Part shown: positions 1 to 8,063 of the stretch, in pieces
Layout: every line of letters starts with the position of its first letter
How positions within the stretch are numbered: the stretch's first letter is position 1
Notes under the pieces: generated by a model
Told to the model about the DNA's origin: nothing
The model's database searches: none
What the model saw: only the letters and a program-made list of their open reading frames with translations
From: Alloactinosynnema sp. L-07
GTDB lineage: Bacteria > Actinomycetota > Actinomycetes > Mycobacteriales > Pseudonocardiaceae
Direction of reading: 5' to 3'
Assembly: GCF_900070365.1 (NCBI RefSeq)
Contig: NZ_LN850107.1
Location: 6,386,001-6,450,000, forward strand
DNA length: 64,000 nt
Translations under genes and position numbers: made by a program

Positions 1-1
1 G

Positions 2-637
2 GAGACCGCGTTGGCCGAGTTCCCGCACCGCGACCAGGTGGAGATCGTCTACCGGTCGTTCGAGCTCGACCCGTCGGCACCTCAGGTCGGCCACGAGTCG
101 ATCGCCGAGGCGTTGGGCCGCAAGTACGGCGGCGGGGCCGCCGCGGGCCGCCAGATGATGGCGCGGGTCGCCGAGGTCGCCACGGCCGACGGCCTGACAT
201 TCGCCTACGACGAGGCGACCCACACCAAGACGGTCGACGCGCACCGGCTGCTGCACCTGGCTCTGGAGGAGGGCAGGCAGCACGAGCTCAAGGAAGCCCT
301 CCTAGCCGCGTACTTCACCCGCGGCGAGTCCATGGGCGACCACGACGTGCTGCGCAAGGCCGCGGTCTCGGCGGGACTCGACCAGGGCCGGGTCGACGAG
401 GTCTTGGCGGGCGACGAGTACGCGGGCGCGGTTCGGGAGGACATCGACCAGGCGCGTGCGTTCGGGGCGACCGGGGTGCCGTTCTTCGTGGTGGACCGGA
501 AGTTCGGGGTCTCGGGGGCTCAGCCCGCCGAGGTCTTCACGCAGCTGCTGGAGCGCGCGTGGTCGGAGTCGAATCCGATCTCGCTGCTGGCTCAGGGTGA
601 GGCATGCGGTCCGGACGGGTGCGCGGTGCCGTCCTAG
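2..637 (+). CDS. DsbA/FrnE-family thioredoxin-fold oxidoreductase (5' truncated)
   Basis: The reading frame is open from base 2, so the start codon and the N-terminal strand that normally carries the CxxC/CPWC motif lie outside the window. The visible part has the FrnE/2-hydroxychromene-isomerase-like pattern: a helical insert (around residues 35-130), then GATGVPFFVVD, whose GVP is the cis-proline loop that packs against the active site, and a final segment with AQPAEVF. Such proteins are cytoplasmic DsbA-like oxidoreductases, usually about 210-240 aa, so only a short N-terminal piece is missing. It stops 4 bases before the next gene's ATG and is probably co-transcribed with it. Family is confident; substrate is unknown. 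Confidence 0.85.
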   Translation, partial: ETALAEFPHRDQVEIVYRSFELDPSAPQVGHESIAEALGRKYGGGAAAGRQMMARVAEVATADGLTFAYDEATHTKTVDAHRLLHLALEEGRQHELKEALLAAYFTRGESMGDHDVLRKAAVSAGLDQGRVDEVLAGDEYAGAVREDIDQARAFGATGVPFFVVDRKFGVSGAQPAEVFTQLLERAWSESNPISLLAQGEACGPDGCAVPS

Positions 638-641
638 GGTT

Positions 642-1448
642 ATGCGCATGGAGAGCGTGCGGTTGGTCGAGCGGTGGCCGGTGGACAACGTCGCGGTGGC
701 GGTCGTCGCCGCCGATGGGCGGGTGCTGGCCACTCACGGCGACCAGGAGCGGGTGTTCCGGCTGGCGTCGGTGACCAAGCTGCTTTCGGCCTATGGCGTG
801 CTTGTCGCGGTCGAGGAGGGGGCGATCGAGTGGGACCAGGCGGCTGGTCCCGCGACGGTTCGGCACCTGATCGCGCACACGTCGGGGCTCGCGTTCGATT
901 CCGCTGTTGTGCAGGCTGAGCCTGGTGTGCGGCGGATCTATTCGAATGCCGGGTTCGAGGTGTTGGCGGAGTTTGTTCATACCGCCACCGGGATTCCGTT
1001 CGCTGATTACCTGGCGGAAGGTGTGTTCGCGCCGCTGGGTATGACTTCGACGAGGCTGGAGGGTTCGGCGGGGGCAGGCGCGGTGTCGTCGGCGGCCGAC
1101 CTGGCCCGTTTCGCGGCCGAACTCCAGGCGCCCACTTTGGTGTCTTCGTTGGCGGAGGCGACTTCGGTGGCGTTTCCCGGGCTGAACGGGGTGCTGCCGG
1201 GGTATGGGATGCAGAAGCCGAACGACTGGGGTCTTGGGTTCGAGATTCGGGGCGGTAAGAGTCCACATTGGACTGGGTTGGGGAGTTCTGGTCGGACGTT
1301 TGGGCATTTTGGGCAGTCGGGGACGTTCTTGTGGGTCGATCCTGCCGTCGGGGTCGCGTGCGTCGTGTTGACGGATCGGGACTTTGGGCCGTGGGCGATT
1401 GACGCGTGGACGCCGTTTACGGATGCGGTGTTGGCCGAGTTGGGTTGA
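642..1448 (+). CDS. Serine hydrolase, class C beta-lactamase/DD-peptidase family
   Basis: The 268-aa product has the beta-lactamase-fold signatures in order: SVTK (nucleophile Ser plus general-base Lys, near residue 45), YSN (near residue 105) and HFGQSG (third motif) near the C terminus. The start is the ATG at 642, just after the previous gene's stop; a second in-frame ATG lies at 648. An upstream extension of the same frame overlaps the DsbA-like gene and is not a real N terminus. No signal peptide is evident, so it is probably a cytoplasmic esterase or peptidase-like enzyme rather than a secreted beta-lactamase. The gene ends 5 bases before a palindromic repeat. Confidence 0.88.
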   Translation: MRMESVRLVERWPVDNVAVAVVAADGRVLATHGDQERVFRLASVTKLLSAYGVLVAVEEGAIEWDQAAGPATVRHLIAHTSGLAFDSAVVQAEPGVRRIYSNAGFEVLAEFVHTATGIPFADYLAEGVFAPLGMTSTRLEGSAGAGAVSSAADLARFAAELQAPTLVSSLAEATSVAFPGLNGVLPGYGMQKPNDWGLGFEIRGGKSPHWTGLGSSGRTFGHFGQSGTFLWVDPAVGVACVVLTDRDFGPWAIDAWTPFTDAVLAELG

Positions 1449-1453
1449 TGGCG

Positions 1454-1590
1454 CCTGTTTGGGTGGTTCGCCTTGATTTGGGGACCCCTAGAAATGGGCC
1501 TGTGCGGGTCGAAAGGCGAGGTCAGAAGACTCACCCGCACCGCGAGTTTAGGCCCATTTCCCCCAAATCAAGGCGAACCACCCAAACAGG
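1454..1590. repeat. Palindromic element copy 1 (about 137 bp)
   Basis: The ends are perfect 30-bp inverted repeats beginning CCTGTTTGGGTGGTTCGCCT. Inside, a second 10-bp pair (AAATGGGCCT / AGGCCCATTT) and a third 8-bp pair (GTGCGGGT / ACCCGCAC) flank a loop of about 23 nt, so the whole unit can fold as one long interrupted hairpin. A near-identical copy in opposite orientation lies at 52170-52307. It carries no reading frame of its own. It could be a MITE-like non-autonomous element or a large bidirectional terminator; no target-site duplication is obvious. Confidence 0.9.
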
Positions 1591-1653
1591 CGGTTGGGTT
1601 CTGCCAGTTGCGTGCCTGGGTGCCTGGTGCCTCGACGCCGCCGGGCTGCGGCG

Positions 1654-1845
1654 GTGATCGCCGAACCCGCGGGCCTGGACCTCGAACCTGGCCCGGTGCG
1701 GTTGGTCGAGTCCGAGCTCGCCCTGCGGGTCAGGGCGGCGCGCACGACGCGGGGCCATCGCCAAGTCCGCCGACGCCGTCTTCGACCGTCTCGACGATGA
1801 CCAGAAGGTGCTGGCCCGGCGGCTGTTCCTGCGGCTGCGCCTGAG
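1654..1845 (+). pseudogene. Remnant of an nSTAND-type NTPase (WD40/BTAD-associated) gene
   Basis: Two fragments in different frames resemble the nSTAND1 NTPase region of large actinobacterial signalling proteins. The first is VIAEPAGLDLEPGPVRLVE from 1654. The second, from about 1751 one frame over, reads ADAVFDRLDDDQKVLARRLF followed by LRL, close to the family pattern of an acidic stretch followed by ARRLFLRL. There is no start codon, no P-loop and no continuation, and the frames are broken, so it is a decayed fragment. It sits between the palindromic element and the 3' end of the XPB helicase, suggesting a site of past insertion and deletion. The family assignment is from memory of the motif. 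Confidence 0.45.
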
Positions 1846-1884
1846 GTGCTGTGCGTGCGATCTGTCGGTGCGGCAGGGGTGGTG

Positions 1885-3546
1885 TCAGCCGATCTCTGGG
1901 ATCGGGGGACCCAGTAGGTCGTCAGCGTCGCAGATTCGGTAGGCGTAGCCCTGTTCGGCGAGGAAGCGCTGGCGGTGGGCGGCGTAGTCGGTGTCGAGGG
2001 TGTCGCGGGCGACGACCGAGTAGAAGTGGGCTTGGCGGCCGTCGGCCTTGGGGCGCAGCAGTCTTCCGAGGCGTTGGGCTTCTTCCTGGCGGGAGCCGAA
2101 GGTGCCTGACACCTGCACCGCGACCGACGCCTCCGGGAGGTCGATGGAGAAGTTGGCGACCTTCGACACCACGAGTGTCGGCAGTTCACCGCGGCGGAAG
2201 GCGTCGAAGAGGACTTCGCGTTCCTTGTTCTTCGTGGAGCCTTGGATGATCGGGGCGTTCAGCGCCTCGCCCAGTTCTTCCAGCTGGTCGAGGTACGCGC
2301 CGATCACCAGGGCGGGTTCGTCGGGGTGACGCTCCAAAATGGACTTCACCACCGGCAGCTTCGTGCGAGCCGTCGAGCACAGCTTGTAGCGGGTGTCCGG
2401 TTCGGCGGTGGCGTACTCCAGCCGCTCGGTCTCCGTCAGGGTCACCCGGACCTCGGTGCACTCGGCGGGCGCGATCCAGCCCTGCTCCTCGATGTCCTTC
2501 CACGGCACGTCATAGCGCTTGGGGCCGATGAGGGAGAACACGTCGCCTTCCTGGCCGTCCTCGCGGACCAGGGTCGCGGTCAGGCCGAGCCTGCGCCGGG
2601 ACTGCAGGTCGGCGGTCATCCGGAAGACCGGCGCGGGCAGCAGGTGCACCTCGTCGTAGACGACCAGGCCCCAGTCGCGGGAGTCGAAGAGTTCCAGGTG
2701 GCGGTACTCGCCCTTGGACTTGCGGGTGATGACCTGGTAGGTGGCGATGGTGACCGGGCGGATCTCCTTGCGTTCGCCGGAGTACTCGCCGATCTCCTCC
2801 TCGGTCAGCGTCGTGCGGGCGATCAGCTCACGCTTCCACTGCCGTCCGGCCACCGTGTTCGTCACCAGGATCAGGGTCGTGGCCTGCGCGTGGGCCATCG
2901 CGGCCGCGCCGACCAGGGTCTTGCCCGCGCCGCAGGGGAGCACGACCACGCCGGAGCCGCCCGCCCAGAACGCCTCGGCCGCCATCCGCTGGTAGTCGCG
3001 TAGGTGCCAGCCGTCCTCGACCAGGTCGATCGGGTGCGCCTCGCCGTCGACGTAGCCCGCTTCGTCCTCGGCGGGCCAGCCGACCTTGAGCAGCAGCTGC
3101 TTGAGCCTGCCGCGCTCGCTGGGGTGCACGACCACCGTGTCGGTGTCGATGCGCGCGCCGAGCATCGGGGCGATCTTCTTGTTGCGCAGCACCTCTTCGA
3201 GCACGGCGCGGTCGATGGAGGTCATCACCAGCCCGTGCACGGGGCTGTTCTGCAGCGTGAGCCTGCCGAACCGGCCCATGGTGTCGACGATGTCGATCAG
3301 CAGCGGCTGCGGCACGGGATAGCGCGAGTAGGTCGACAAGGCATCGACGACCTGCTCGGCGTCGTGGCCCGCCGCGCGGGCGTTCCACAGTGCCAGCGGG
3401 GTGACCCGGTAGGTGTGGATGTGTTCGGGCGCGCGCTCGAGTTCGGCGAACGGCGCGATGGCCATCCTGGCGGCCTGCGAGCTGGGGTGGTCGATCTCCA
3501 GGAGCAGGGTCTTGTCGGACTGCACGATCAGCGGGCCGTCGGTCAC
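1885..3546 (-). CDS. XPB/Rad25-family DNA repair helicase
   Basis: The 553-aa protein is a superfamily 2 helicase of the XPB (ERCC3) type, of normal length for the bacterial family. An N-terminal non-catalytic domain (about residues 1-180) precedes the Walker A GAGKT in VVVLPCGAGKT, the DEVH box in VVYDEVHLLPA, the GLTAT motif III, and the C-terminal helicase lobe with motif VI QEEAQRLGRLLRPK. The start is the GTG at 3546. It is an ATP-dependent 3'-5' DNA helicase/translocase, thought to act in nucleotide-excision-type repair with nucleases. Its mycobacterial counterpart is next to the winged-helix partner gene; here the two are separated by about 11 kb of inserted genes. Confidence 0.95.
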   Translation of the reverse strand: MTDGPLIVQSDKTLLLEIDHPSSQAARMAIAPFAELERAPEHIHTYRVTPLALWNARAAGHDAEQVVDALSTYSRYPVPQPLLIDIVDTMGRFGRLTLQNSPVHGLVMTSIDRAVLEEVLRNKKIAPMLGARIDTDTVVVHPSERGRLKQLLLKVGWPAEDEAGYVDGEAHPIDLVEDGWHLRDYQRMAAEAFWAGGSGVVVLPCGAGKTLVGAAAMAHAQATTLILVTNTVAGRQWKRELIARTTLTEEEIGEYSGERKEIRPVTIATYQVITRKSKGEYRHLELFDSRDWGLVVYDEVHLLPAPVFRMTADLQSRRRLGLTATLVREDGQEGDVFSLIGPKRYDVPWKDIEEQGWIAPAECTEVRVTLTETERLEYATAEPDTRYKLCSTARTKLPVVKSILERHPDEPALVIGAYLDQLEELGEALNAPIIQGSTKNKEREVLFDAFRRGELPTLVVSKVANFSIDLPEASVAVQVSGTFGSRQEEAQRLGRLLRPKADGRQAHFYSVVARDTLDTDYAAHRQRFLAEQGYAYRICDADDLLGPPIPEIG

Positions 3547-3666
3547 CAGACCAGTGTCGCAAACTCCGGCGGGCAGGCCACAGTTCGGTAACCGCGGTTG
3601 CCCTCGCCGGGGTCCCCACCACTACCGTCCACGCTGCCCCGCCCACCCCCAGTAACAGAGGCGATC

Positions 3667-4197
3667 ATGAGCGAGTCCGTTGACCTGGAGCCGACCCCCG
3701 TGCCGACCGGGCGCAAGCGCCCGCCGATGTGGGTGATCGTCCTGGTCGTCGCCGTGGTCCTGGCGGGCGCGGGCTTCGGCGGCTACCAGCTGCTATTCGC
3801 CAAGGGCACCGCCGCGGCGGGCGAGTGCGCCGCCGTCGAGGGCGCCGACGACGCGTCCAAGCTCTCCGTGGTCGGCTGCGGCGGCGACACCGCCACCTTC
3901 AAGATCGCCTCCAAGAAGGAGCTCAGCGAGAGTGGCTGCCCCGACGGCGCCTACCGCGAGCTGCGCGACGCCAAGAACCTGCTGTGTCTGATGCCCAACT
4001 TCGTCGAGGGCAAGTGCTACGCCGCCGACGACAAGAACCAGGCGTTCCGAGTCGCGGCCTGCGATGACCCGGAGACGATCAAGATCGGCAAGGTCATCGA
4101 GGGCTCCGACGAGCCCGAGCAGTGCCCCGGCGGCAACGGCATCGGCTACCCGGAGCCGCCGATCGCCTTCTGTATCGACACCCCCGGCGCGTCCTGA
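3667..4197 (+). CDS. LppU/SCO3897-like single-pass membrane protein, paralogue 1
   Basis: The 176-aa protein has a short cytoplasmic N terminus, one transmembrane helix (MWVIVLVVAVVLAGAGFGGY, about residues 22-41) and an extracytoplasmic domain with about eight cysteines in a conserved arrangement (GECAAVE...VGCGG...SGCPDG...LLCLMPN...GKCYA...AACDD...EQCPGG...AFCID). The pattern recurs in the next two genes. The ATG at 3667 follows a purine-rich AGAGGCGATC. No catalytic motif is visible; it is probably a disulfide-stabilised cell-surface domain. The stop codon overlaps an 8-bp inverted repeat (TGACTGTC/GACAGTCA, 4196-4219) that may attenuate read-through. Confidence 0.7.
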   Translation: MSESVDLEPTPVPTGRKRPPMWVIVLVVAVVLAGAGFGGYQLLFAKGTAAAGECAAVEGADDASKLSVVGCGGDTATFKIASKKELSESGCPDGAYRELRDAKNLLCLMPNFVEGKCYAADDKNQAFRVAACDDPETIKIGKVIEGSDEPEQCPGGNGIGYPEPPIAFCIDTPGAS

Positions 4198-4350
4198 CTG
4201 TCGCGTCCGGACAGTCACGTTCCGTGAATTGTCGCGGCGTTTGTCTGGTTCCCGTAACGGGTGCCGCCGCTACGCGTTAGATTGGCGCGCCGCTGGGTCA
4301 AGCACTCGCGGTTTCGCAGACTCCGTTGTTGGAACTCCACGAGGTGCACG

Positions 4351-5175
4351 ATGTCGAACCCGCAGCCACCCCACGGCGGCGACCCGCAGCAGCCCTTCAA
4401 CCAGGGCCCTGGCACGCCGCCCGGGGGTCAGCAGCCGCCGCCGTTCGGCCAGCAGCCCCCGCAGGGCCAGCCGTTCGGCCAGCAGCCCCCGCCGGGCCAG
4501 CCGTACCCGGGCCAGCAGCCGCCGCAGGGTCAGCCGTTCCCGGGCCAGCAGCCGCCGCAGGGTCAGCCGTTCCCCGGCCAGCAGCCCCCGCCGTTCGGTC
4601 AGCAGCCGCAGCAGCCGGGCTTTCCCCCGGCGCCCGGCGCCCCGGTGCCGCCCAAGAGCGGCAAGGGCAAGCTGATCAAGATCATCGCGGGTATCGTCAT
4701 CCTGCTGGTGATCGGTGGCGTCGCGTTCTACTTCTACAACACCTCGGCCGCCTCGGCGAACGTCGGTGACTGCATCAAGGTCAAGGACGACAGCGCGAAG
4801 AGCGCCGACGTCGAGAAGATCGACTGTGGCAAGCCGGAGGCCGTCTTCAAGGTCGCCAAGAAGCTCGACAGCAGCAGTGCCACCTGCCCGAGCGACAGCG
4901 ACTACCTGGAGTACGAGCAGTCCTCCGGGCGCGGCTCGAAGTCCGGCTTCTCGCTGTGCCTGATGGTCAACGCCAAGAAGGGCGAGTGCTTCACCGACCT
5001 CAAGGACGCCGACAAGGCCAAGAAGGTCGCCTGCGGCGACGCGAGCGCCAAGTTCGAGGTGCTGGAGATCGTCGAGGGCAAGAGCGAGCCGGAGGCGTGC
5101 ACCGCCGAGGGTGTCGACGACGGCTTCATCTACAACGAGCCCAAGATGGTGATCTGCGGGAAGACCAAGGGATAG
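4351..5175 (+). CDS. LppU-like membrane protein with Pro/Gln-rich cytoplasmic tail, paralogue 2
   Basis: The 274-aa protein begins with about 95 residues of GQQPPxGQPFP-type repeats, low-complexity and probably disordered in the cytoplasm. A transmembrane helix (IIAGIVILLVIGGVAFYFY) and an extracytoplasmic domain like those of its two neighbours follow, with matching landmarks GDCIKV, IDCGKPEAVFKVAKKLD, FSLCLMVNAKKGECF and VICGK. The start ATG at 4351 follows GAGGTGCACG. Similar Pro/Gln tails occur in actinobacterial cell-envelope proteins. It ends 2 bases before paralogue 3, so these two form an operon. Function is unknown. Confidence 0.75.
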   Translation: MSNPQPPHGGDPQQPFNQGPGTPPGGQQPPPFGQQPPQGQPFGQQPPPGQPYPGQQPPQGQPFPGQQPPQGQPFPGQQPPPFGQQPQQPGFPPAPGAPVPPKSGKGKLIKIIAGIVILLVIGGVAFYFYNTSAASANVGDCIKVKDDSAKSADVEKIDCGKPEAVFKVAKKLDSSSATCPSDSDYLEYEQSSGRGSKSGFSLCLMVNAKKGECFTDLKDADKAKKVACGDASAKFEVLEIVEGKSEPEACTAEGVDDGFIYNEPKMVICGKTKG

Positions 5176-5177
5176 CC

Positions 5178-5690
5178 GTGCTGTCGCCCGGCGGCAACAC
5201 CAGGAAGTTCAAGGTCGCGTTCGGCCTTGTCCTCCTCGTCGCCGTCGGGCTCAGCCTGTTCTACTCGATCAAGCGCAGCCCGGCCGCCGCCGACGCGGGC
5301 GACTGCGTGAGGTTCACCGTGGTCGAGCGCGGCACGGCGGTCAACGCCGCCGACTGCGCCGACCCGGACGCGGTGTTCAAGGTCGCCAAGCGGCTCGACT
5401 CGATCCAGGACGACTGCGGCTCGTCCAGCGACTACGCCGAGTACGAGTGGTCCGCGGGCGGCGACGGCTATTCGCTCTGCCTGATGCTCAACGGCCGCGT
5501 CGGCGACTGTTTCGCGGGCCTGGACCTGATCGACCTGGCCCGCCGGGTGCCGTGCGGGCAGGCCGACTTCGAGGTGCTCCAGGTCCTCGACGGCGCCACC
5601 GACATGTCCCTGTGCCCGCCCTTCGGCGGCGTGGTCGACGGCTATCTCTACACCGAGCCGCCCACCGTCATCTGTGGGAAGCGGAGCTAG
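5178..5690 (+). CDS. LppU-like membrane protein, paralogue 3 (no tail)
   Basis: The 170-aa protein has an N-terminal transmembrane segment (VAFGLVLLVAVGLSLFY) and the same extracytoplasmic cysteine domain: GDCVRF, ADCADPDAVFKVAKRLDS, YSLCLMLNGRVGDCF, VPCGQADFEVLQVL, VICGKRS. It resembles paralogue 2 most closely and looks like a recent tandem duplicate that lost, or never had, the Pro/Gln tail. The start is the GTG at 5178, 2 bases after the previous stop. Its 3' end overlaps the convergent ABC ATPase gene by 23 bases. No function can be assigned. Confidence 0.72.
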   Translation: MLSPGGNTRKFKVAFGLVLLVAVGLSLFYSIKRSPAAADAGDCVRFTVVERGTAVNAADCADPDAVFKVAKRLDSIQDDCGSSSDYAEYEWSAGGDGYSLCLMLNGRVGDCFAGLDLIDLARRVPCGQADFEVLQVLDGATDMSLCPPFGGVVDGYLYTEPPTVICGKRS

Positions 5691-6459
5691 GCGCGACGTG
5701 CAGCAGACCCGCGACTTTGGCCCGTAGTTCCACGAACTCGTCCGACGACCTGGTCGCGATCTGGTCGCGCTCGGTCCCCAGCGGGACGTCGAGTGCCGCC
5801 ACGACCGTCGCGGGGGACTTGGACAGCACCAGCACCCGGTCGGCCAGGTAGACGCTCTCGTCGATGTCGTGGGTGACCAGCAGGACCGTGGTGTCCTGCT
5901 CGCGTCGGATCTTCAGCAGCAGGTCCTCCAGCTCGAACCGGGTCTGCGCGTCGACCGAGGCGAACGGCTCGTCCATCAGCAGCAGCGCGGGCCGGTAGGC
6001 CAGGGCGCGCGCGATGGCGACCCGCTGCTGCATGCCGCCGGAGAGCTGCCACGGATACTTGCGGCCCGCGTTCGCCAAGCCGACCGCCACCAGGGCCTCG
6101 GCCGCGCGGGAAACCCGCTCCGACTTCGACAGCGCGCGCAGCGGGAACTCGATGTTGCGCTGCACGGACAGCCACGGGAACAGCGAGCGGCTGTAGTCCT
6201 GGAAGACCACCGCGAGGTCGGCGGGCACCCCGTCGACCGGGGTGCCGTGCAGGCTGACCGCGCCCCTGGTGGGCCGGATGAGGCCCGCGATGGACCGCAG
6301 CAGGGTCGACTTGCCGCAGCCCGACGGCCCGACCACGCACACCAACTCGCCCGCGTCGACGGTGAACGACAGCGCGTCGATGGCGTCGTGCGCGCCGTCC
6401 TTCGCCTGATACGTGTGACCCAAATCACTGACTGACAGCATCGTTGTCACGGGACTCAT
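5668..6459 (-). CDS. ABC importer ATPase, nitrate/sulfonate/taurine family
   Basis: The 263-aa ATP-binding subunit has Walker A GPSGCGKST, Q-loop VVFQDYSRSLFPW, signature LSGGMQQR, Walker B LLLMDEPF and the switch histidine in LLVTHDIDE. Together with the two permeases and lipoprotein upstream it forms a complete importer of the SsuB/TauB/NrtD class. The ATG at 6459 overlaps the stop of the upstream permease (ATGA), so translation is coupled. It overlaps the convergent LppU-like gene by 23 bases. Substrate within the class (aliphatic sulfonate, taurine, nitrate, bicarbonate or thiamine precursor) cannot be settled from sequence alone. Confidence 0.93.
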   Translation of the reverse strand: MSPVTTMLSVSDLGHTYQAKDGAHDAIDALSFTVDAGELVCVVGPSGCGKSTLLRSIAGLIRPTRGAVSLHGTPVDGVPADLAVVFQDYSRSLFPWLSVQRNIEFPLRALSKSERVSRAAEALVAVGLANAGRKYPWQLSGGMQQRVAIARALAYRPALLLMDEPFASVDAQTRFELEDLLLKIRREQDTTVLLVTHDIDESVYLADRVLVLSKSPATVVAALDVPLGTERDQIATRSSDEFVELRAKVAGLLHVAPSSASHR

Positions 6460-7238
6460 CCTCCGGTCGCCAGCGACTTGGCCTGCGCCGAGTGCCGGGG
6501 CTGCCAGGCCAGGGCCCGGCGCTCGACCATCAGCAGCAGGGTGTTGAACAGGTAGCCGAGCACGCCGAGCAGCACGATCCACGACCACATCTGCGGCAGG
6601 TCGTAGTCGCGCTGGGCGCGGACGAGCTGGTTGCCGATGCCGTTGATCGACCCGACCAACTCGGAGATGACCATCAGGATCAGCGAGATCGACAGGCTCA
6701 GCCGCAGGCCAGCGAACACTTTCGGGGCGGCCGACGGCAGCACCACACCCAAGATCCATTGCGCCTTCGACAGCCGGAACGCGCGCGCGGTCTCGACCTT
6801 GGTCGCGTCCACGCTCCGGGCGCCGTCGACGGTGTTGAGCAGCACGGGCCAGATCGCGCCGAAGACGATCGTGGGCAGCTGCATGCTCATCACGCCGAAG
6901 GTGGCGATGAAGAACGGCACCAGCAGCGGCGGCGGGATCGAGCGTAGGAAGTTGAACAGCGGGCCGAGGTAGCCCATCGCGGTGCGTGAGCGGCCCAGCA
7001 GCAGGCCGAGCGCGACGCCGATCACCCCGGCGAGCGCCCAGCCCACCAGCATCCGGCCGACGCCGGGCACGATGTGGTCGCCGAAGGCCGGGGAGAACCA
7101 GACGTCCCAGGCTGTCTTCGTGATCACGGACGGCGGGGGGAAGAACGGGTCGGCCTTCGCGCGCGTCACCGCTTCCCAGATCCCGACGGCGATGACGAAG
7201 ACGATCCAGCGCTGGAGGAACGTGCTCAGCGTCCTCAT
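6456..7238 (-). CDS. ABC importer permease (SsuC/TauC-like), subunit 2
   Basis: The 260-aa integral membrane protein has about six hydrophobic segments and the BPD permease EAA-type loop seen here as VETARAFRLSKAQWILGVVLP. Its first helix is WIVFVIAVGIWEAV. The ATG at 7238 overlaps the stop of the other permease gene (ATGA), and its own stop overlaps the ATPase start. The two permeases are clearly different paralogues, suggesting a heterodimeric channel. The much longer open frame upstream is an antisense artefact inside the neighbouring permease. Confidence 0.9.
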   Translation of the reverse strand: MRTLSTFLQRWIVFVIAVGIWEAVTRAKADPFFPPPSVITKTAWDVWFSPAFGDHIVPGVGRMLVGWALAGVIGVALGLLLGRSRTAMGYLGPLFNFLRSIPPPLLVPFFIATFGVMSMQLPTIVFGAIWPVLLNTVDGARSVDATKVETARAFRLSKAQWILGVVLPSAAPKVFAGLRLSLSISLILMVISELVGSINGIGNQLVRAQRDYDLPQMWSWIVLLGVLGYLFNTLLLMVERRALAWQPRHSAQAKSLATGG

Positions 7239-8053
7239 TCGGCCCCGCCCCGCGGCGCGGTCCAGGTGAACAGCCGCGCGTGCAGCCGCTCCAGCCCGGA
7301 GTTGGCCGCGTAGCCGACGATCCCGGCCATGATCGTGCCCGCGAGCACCTGGTCCATGTACGCCCCGCCGCTGGCCGCGTCCGAGATGAACTGCCCGAGG
7401 CCCTTGGTGGCGCCCGCGAACAGCTCGGTGCTGACCACCACGGCCAAGGCGATGGCGAACGAGAGCCGGATCCCGGTGAGCACGAACGGCGCCGCGCTGG
7501 GCAGCGCCACCCTGGTCAGCACGCCCACGCGGCCGACGCCGAAGGCGCGGGCGGTCTCCACGTGCAGCGGGTCCAGCTCGTCGAGCGCGTACATGGTGTT
7601 GAACAGGATCGGCCACAGCGCGCCGAACACGCCCAGCCAGATCTTGGTCTCCGGGCTGGTGCCGGTGATCAGCAGCGCCAGCGGGATCAGCGCCACCGCC
7701 GGGATCGGCCGCAGGAACTCGATCAAGGCCATGAAGGCCCGGCGGACCAGCGGGATGCTGCCCAGCAGCAGGCCGGCGGGTACGGCGACGGCGATGGCGA
7801 TCACCAGCGCGATGACGGTGGTCAGCACGGTCGCGACGACCGCGCGGAGAAAGGTCTCATCGCCGAGGAGACCCACCAGGGTGGGCAGCACGACACTCGG
7901 CGGACGGAGATATATCCCCGGAACGACACCGGTCTGGCTGGCCACTTCCCAGACGGCGAAGAAGCCTGCCAGACCGATGAGGCCCGCGGGAACTCGTGGA
8001 GTTCCGCTCACTGCTTTCGGTGCCCGGCCCGTCGGAGCGGACCGGACACCCAC
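7235..8053 (-). CDS. ABC importer permease (SsuC/TauC-like), subunit 1
   Basis: The 272-aa membrane protein has about six hydrophobic helices (first GLIGLAGFFAVWEVAS) and the cytoplasmic ATPase-coupling loop HVETARAFGVGRVGVLTRVA. It contains the WP(I/V)LFNT pattern shared with subunit 2. The GTG at 8053 lies 10 bases after the stop of the substrate-binding lipoprotein gene, and its stop overlaps the start of subunit 2. It works with subunit 2 as the membrane pore of the importer. Confidence 0.9.
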   Translation of the reverse strand: MGVRSAPTGRAPKAVSGTPRVPAGLIGLAGFFAVWEVASQTGVVPGIYLRPPSVVLPTLVGLLGDETFLRAVVATVLTTVIALVIAIAVAVPAGLLLGSIPLVRRAFMALIEFLRPIPAVALIPLALLITGTSPETKIWLGVFGALWPILFNTMYALDELDPLHVETARAFGVGRVGVLTRVALPSAAPFVLTGIRLSFAIALAVVVSTELFAGATKGLGQFISDAASGGAYMDQVLAGTIMAGIVGYAANSGLERLHARLFTWTAPRGGAE

Positions 8054-8063
8054 CCCCTACCAG

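Noticed and set aside
4196..4219. Rho-independent terminator after the first LppU-like gene
   Set aside because: The 8-bp dyad overlaps the stop codon and has no U-run; noted with the gene but not called as a terminator.
6459..7616. Long in-frame extensions upstream of the ABC importer ATPase and second permease
   Set aside because: They lie out of frame within the neighbouring permease genes; ATGA overlaps give clear starts.
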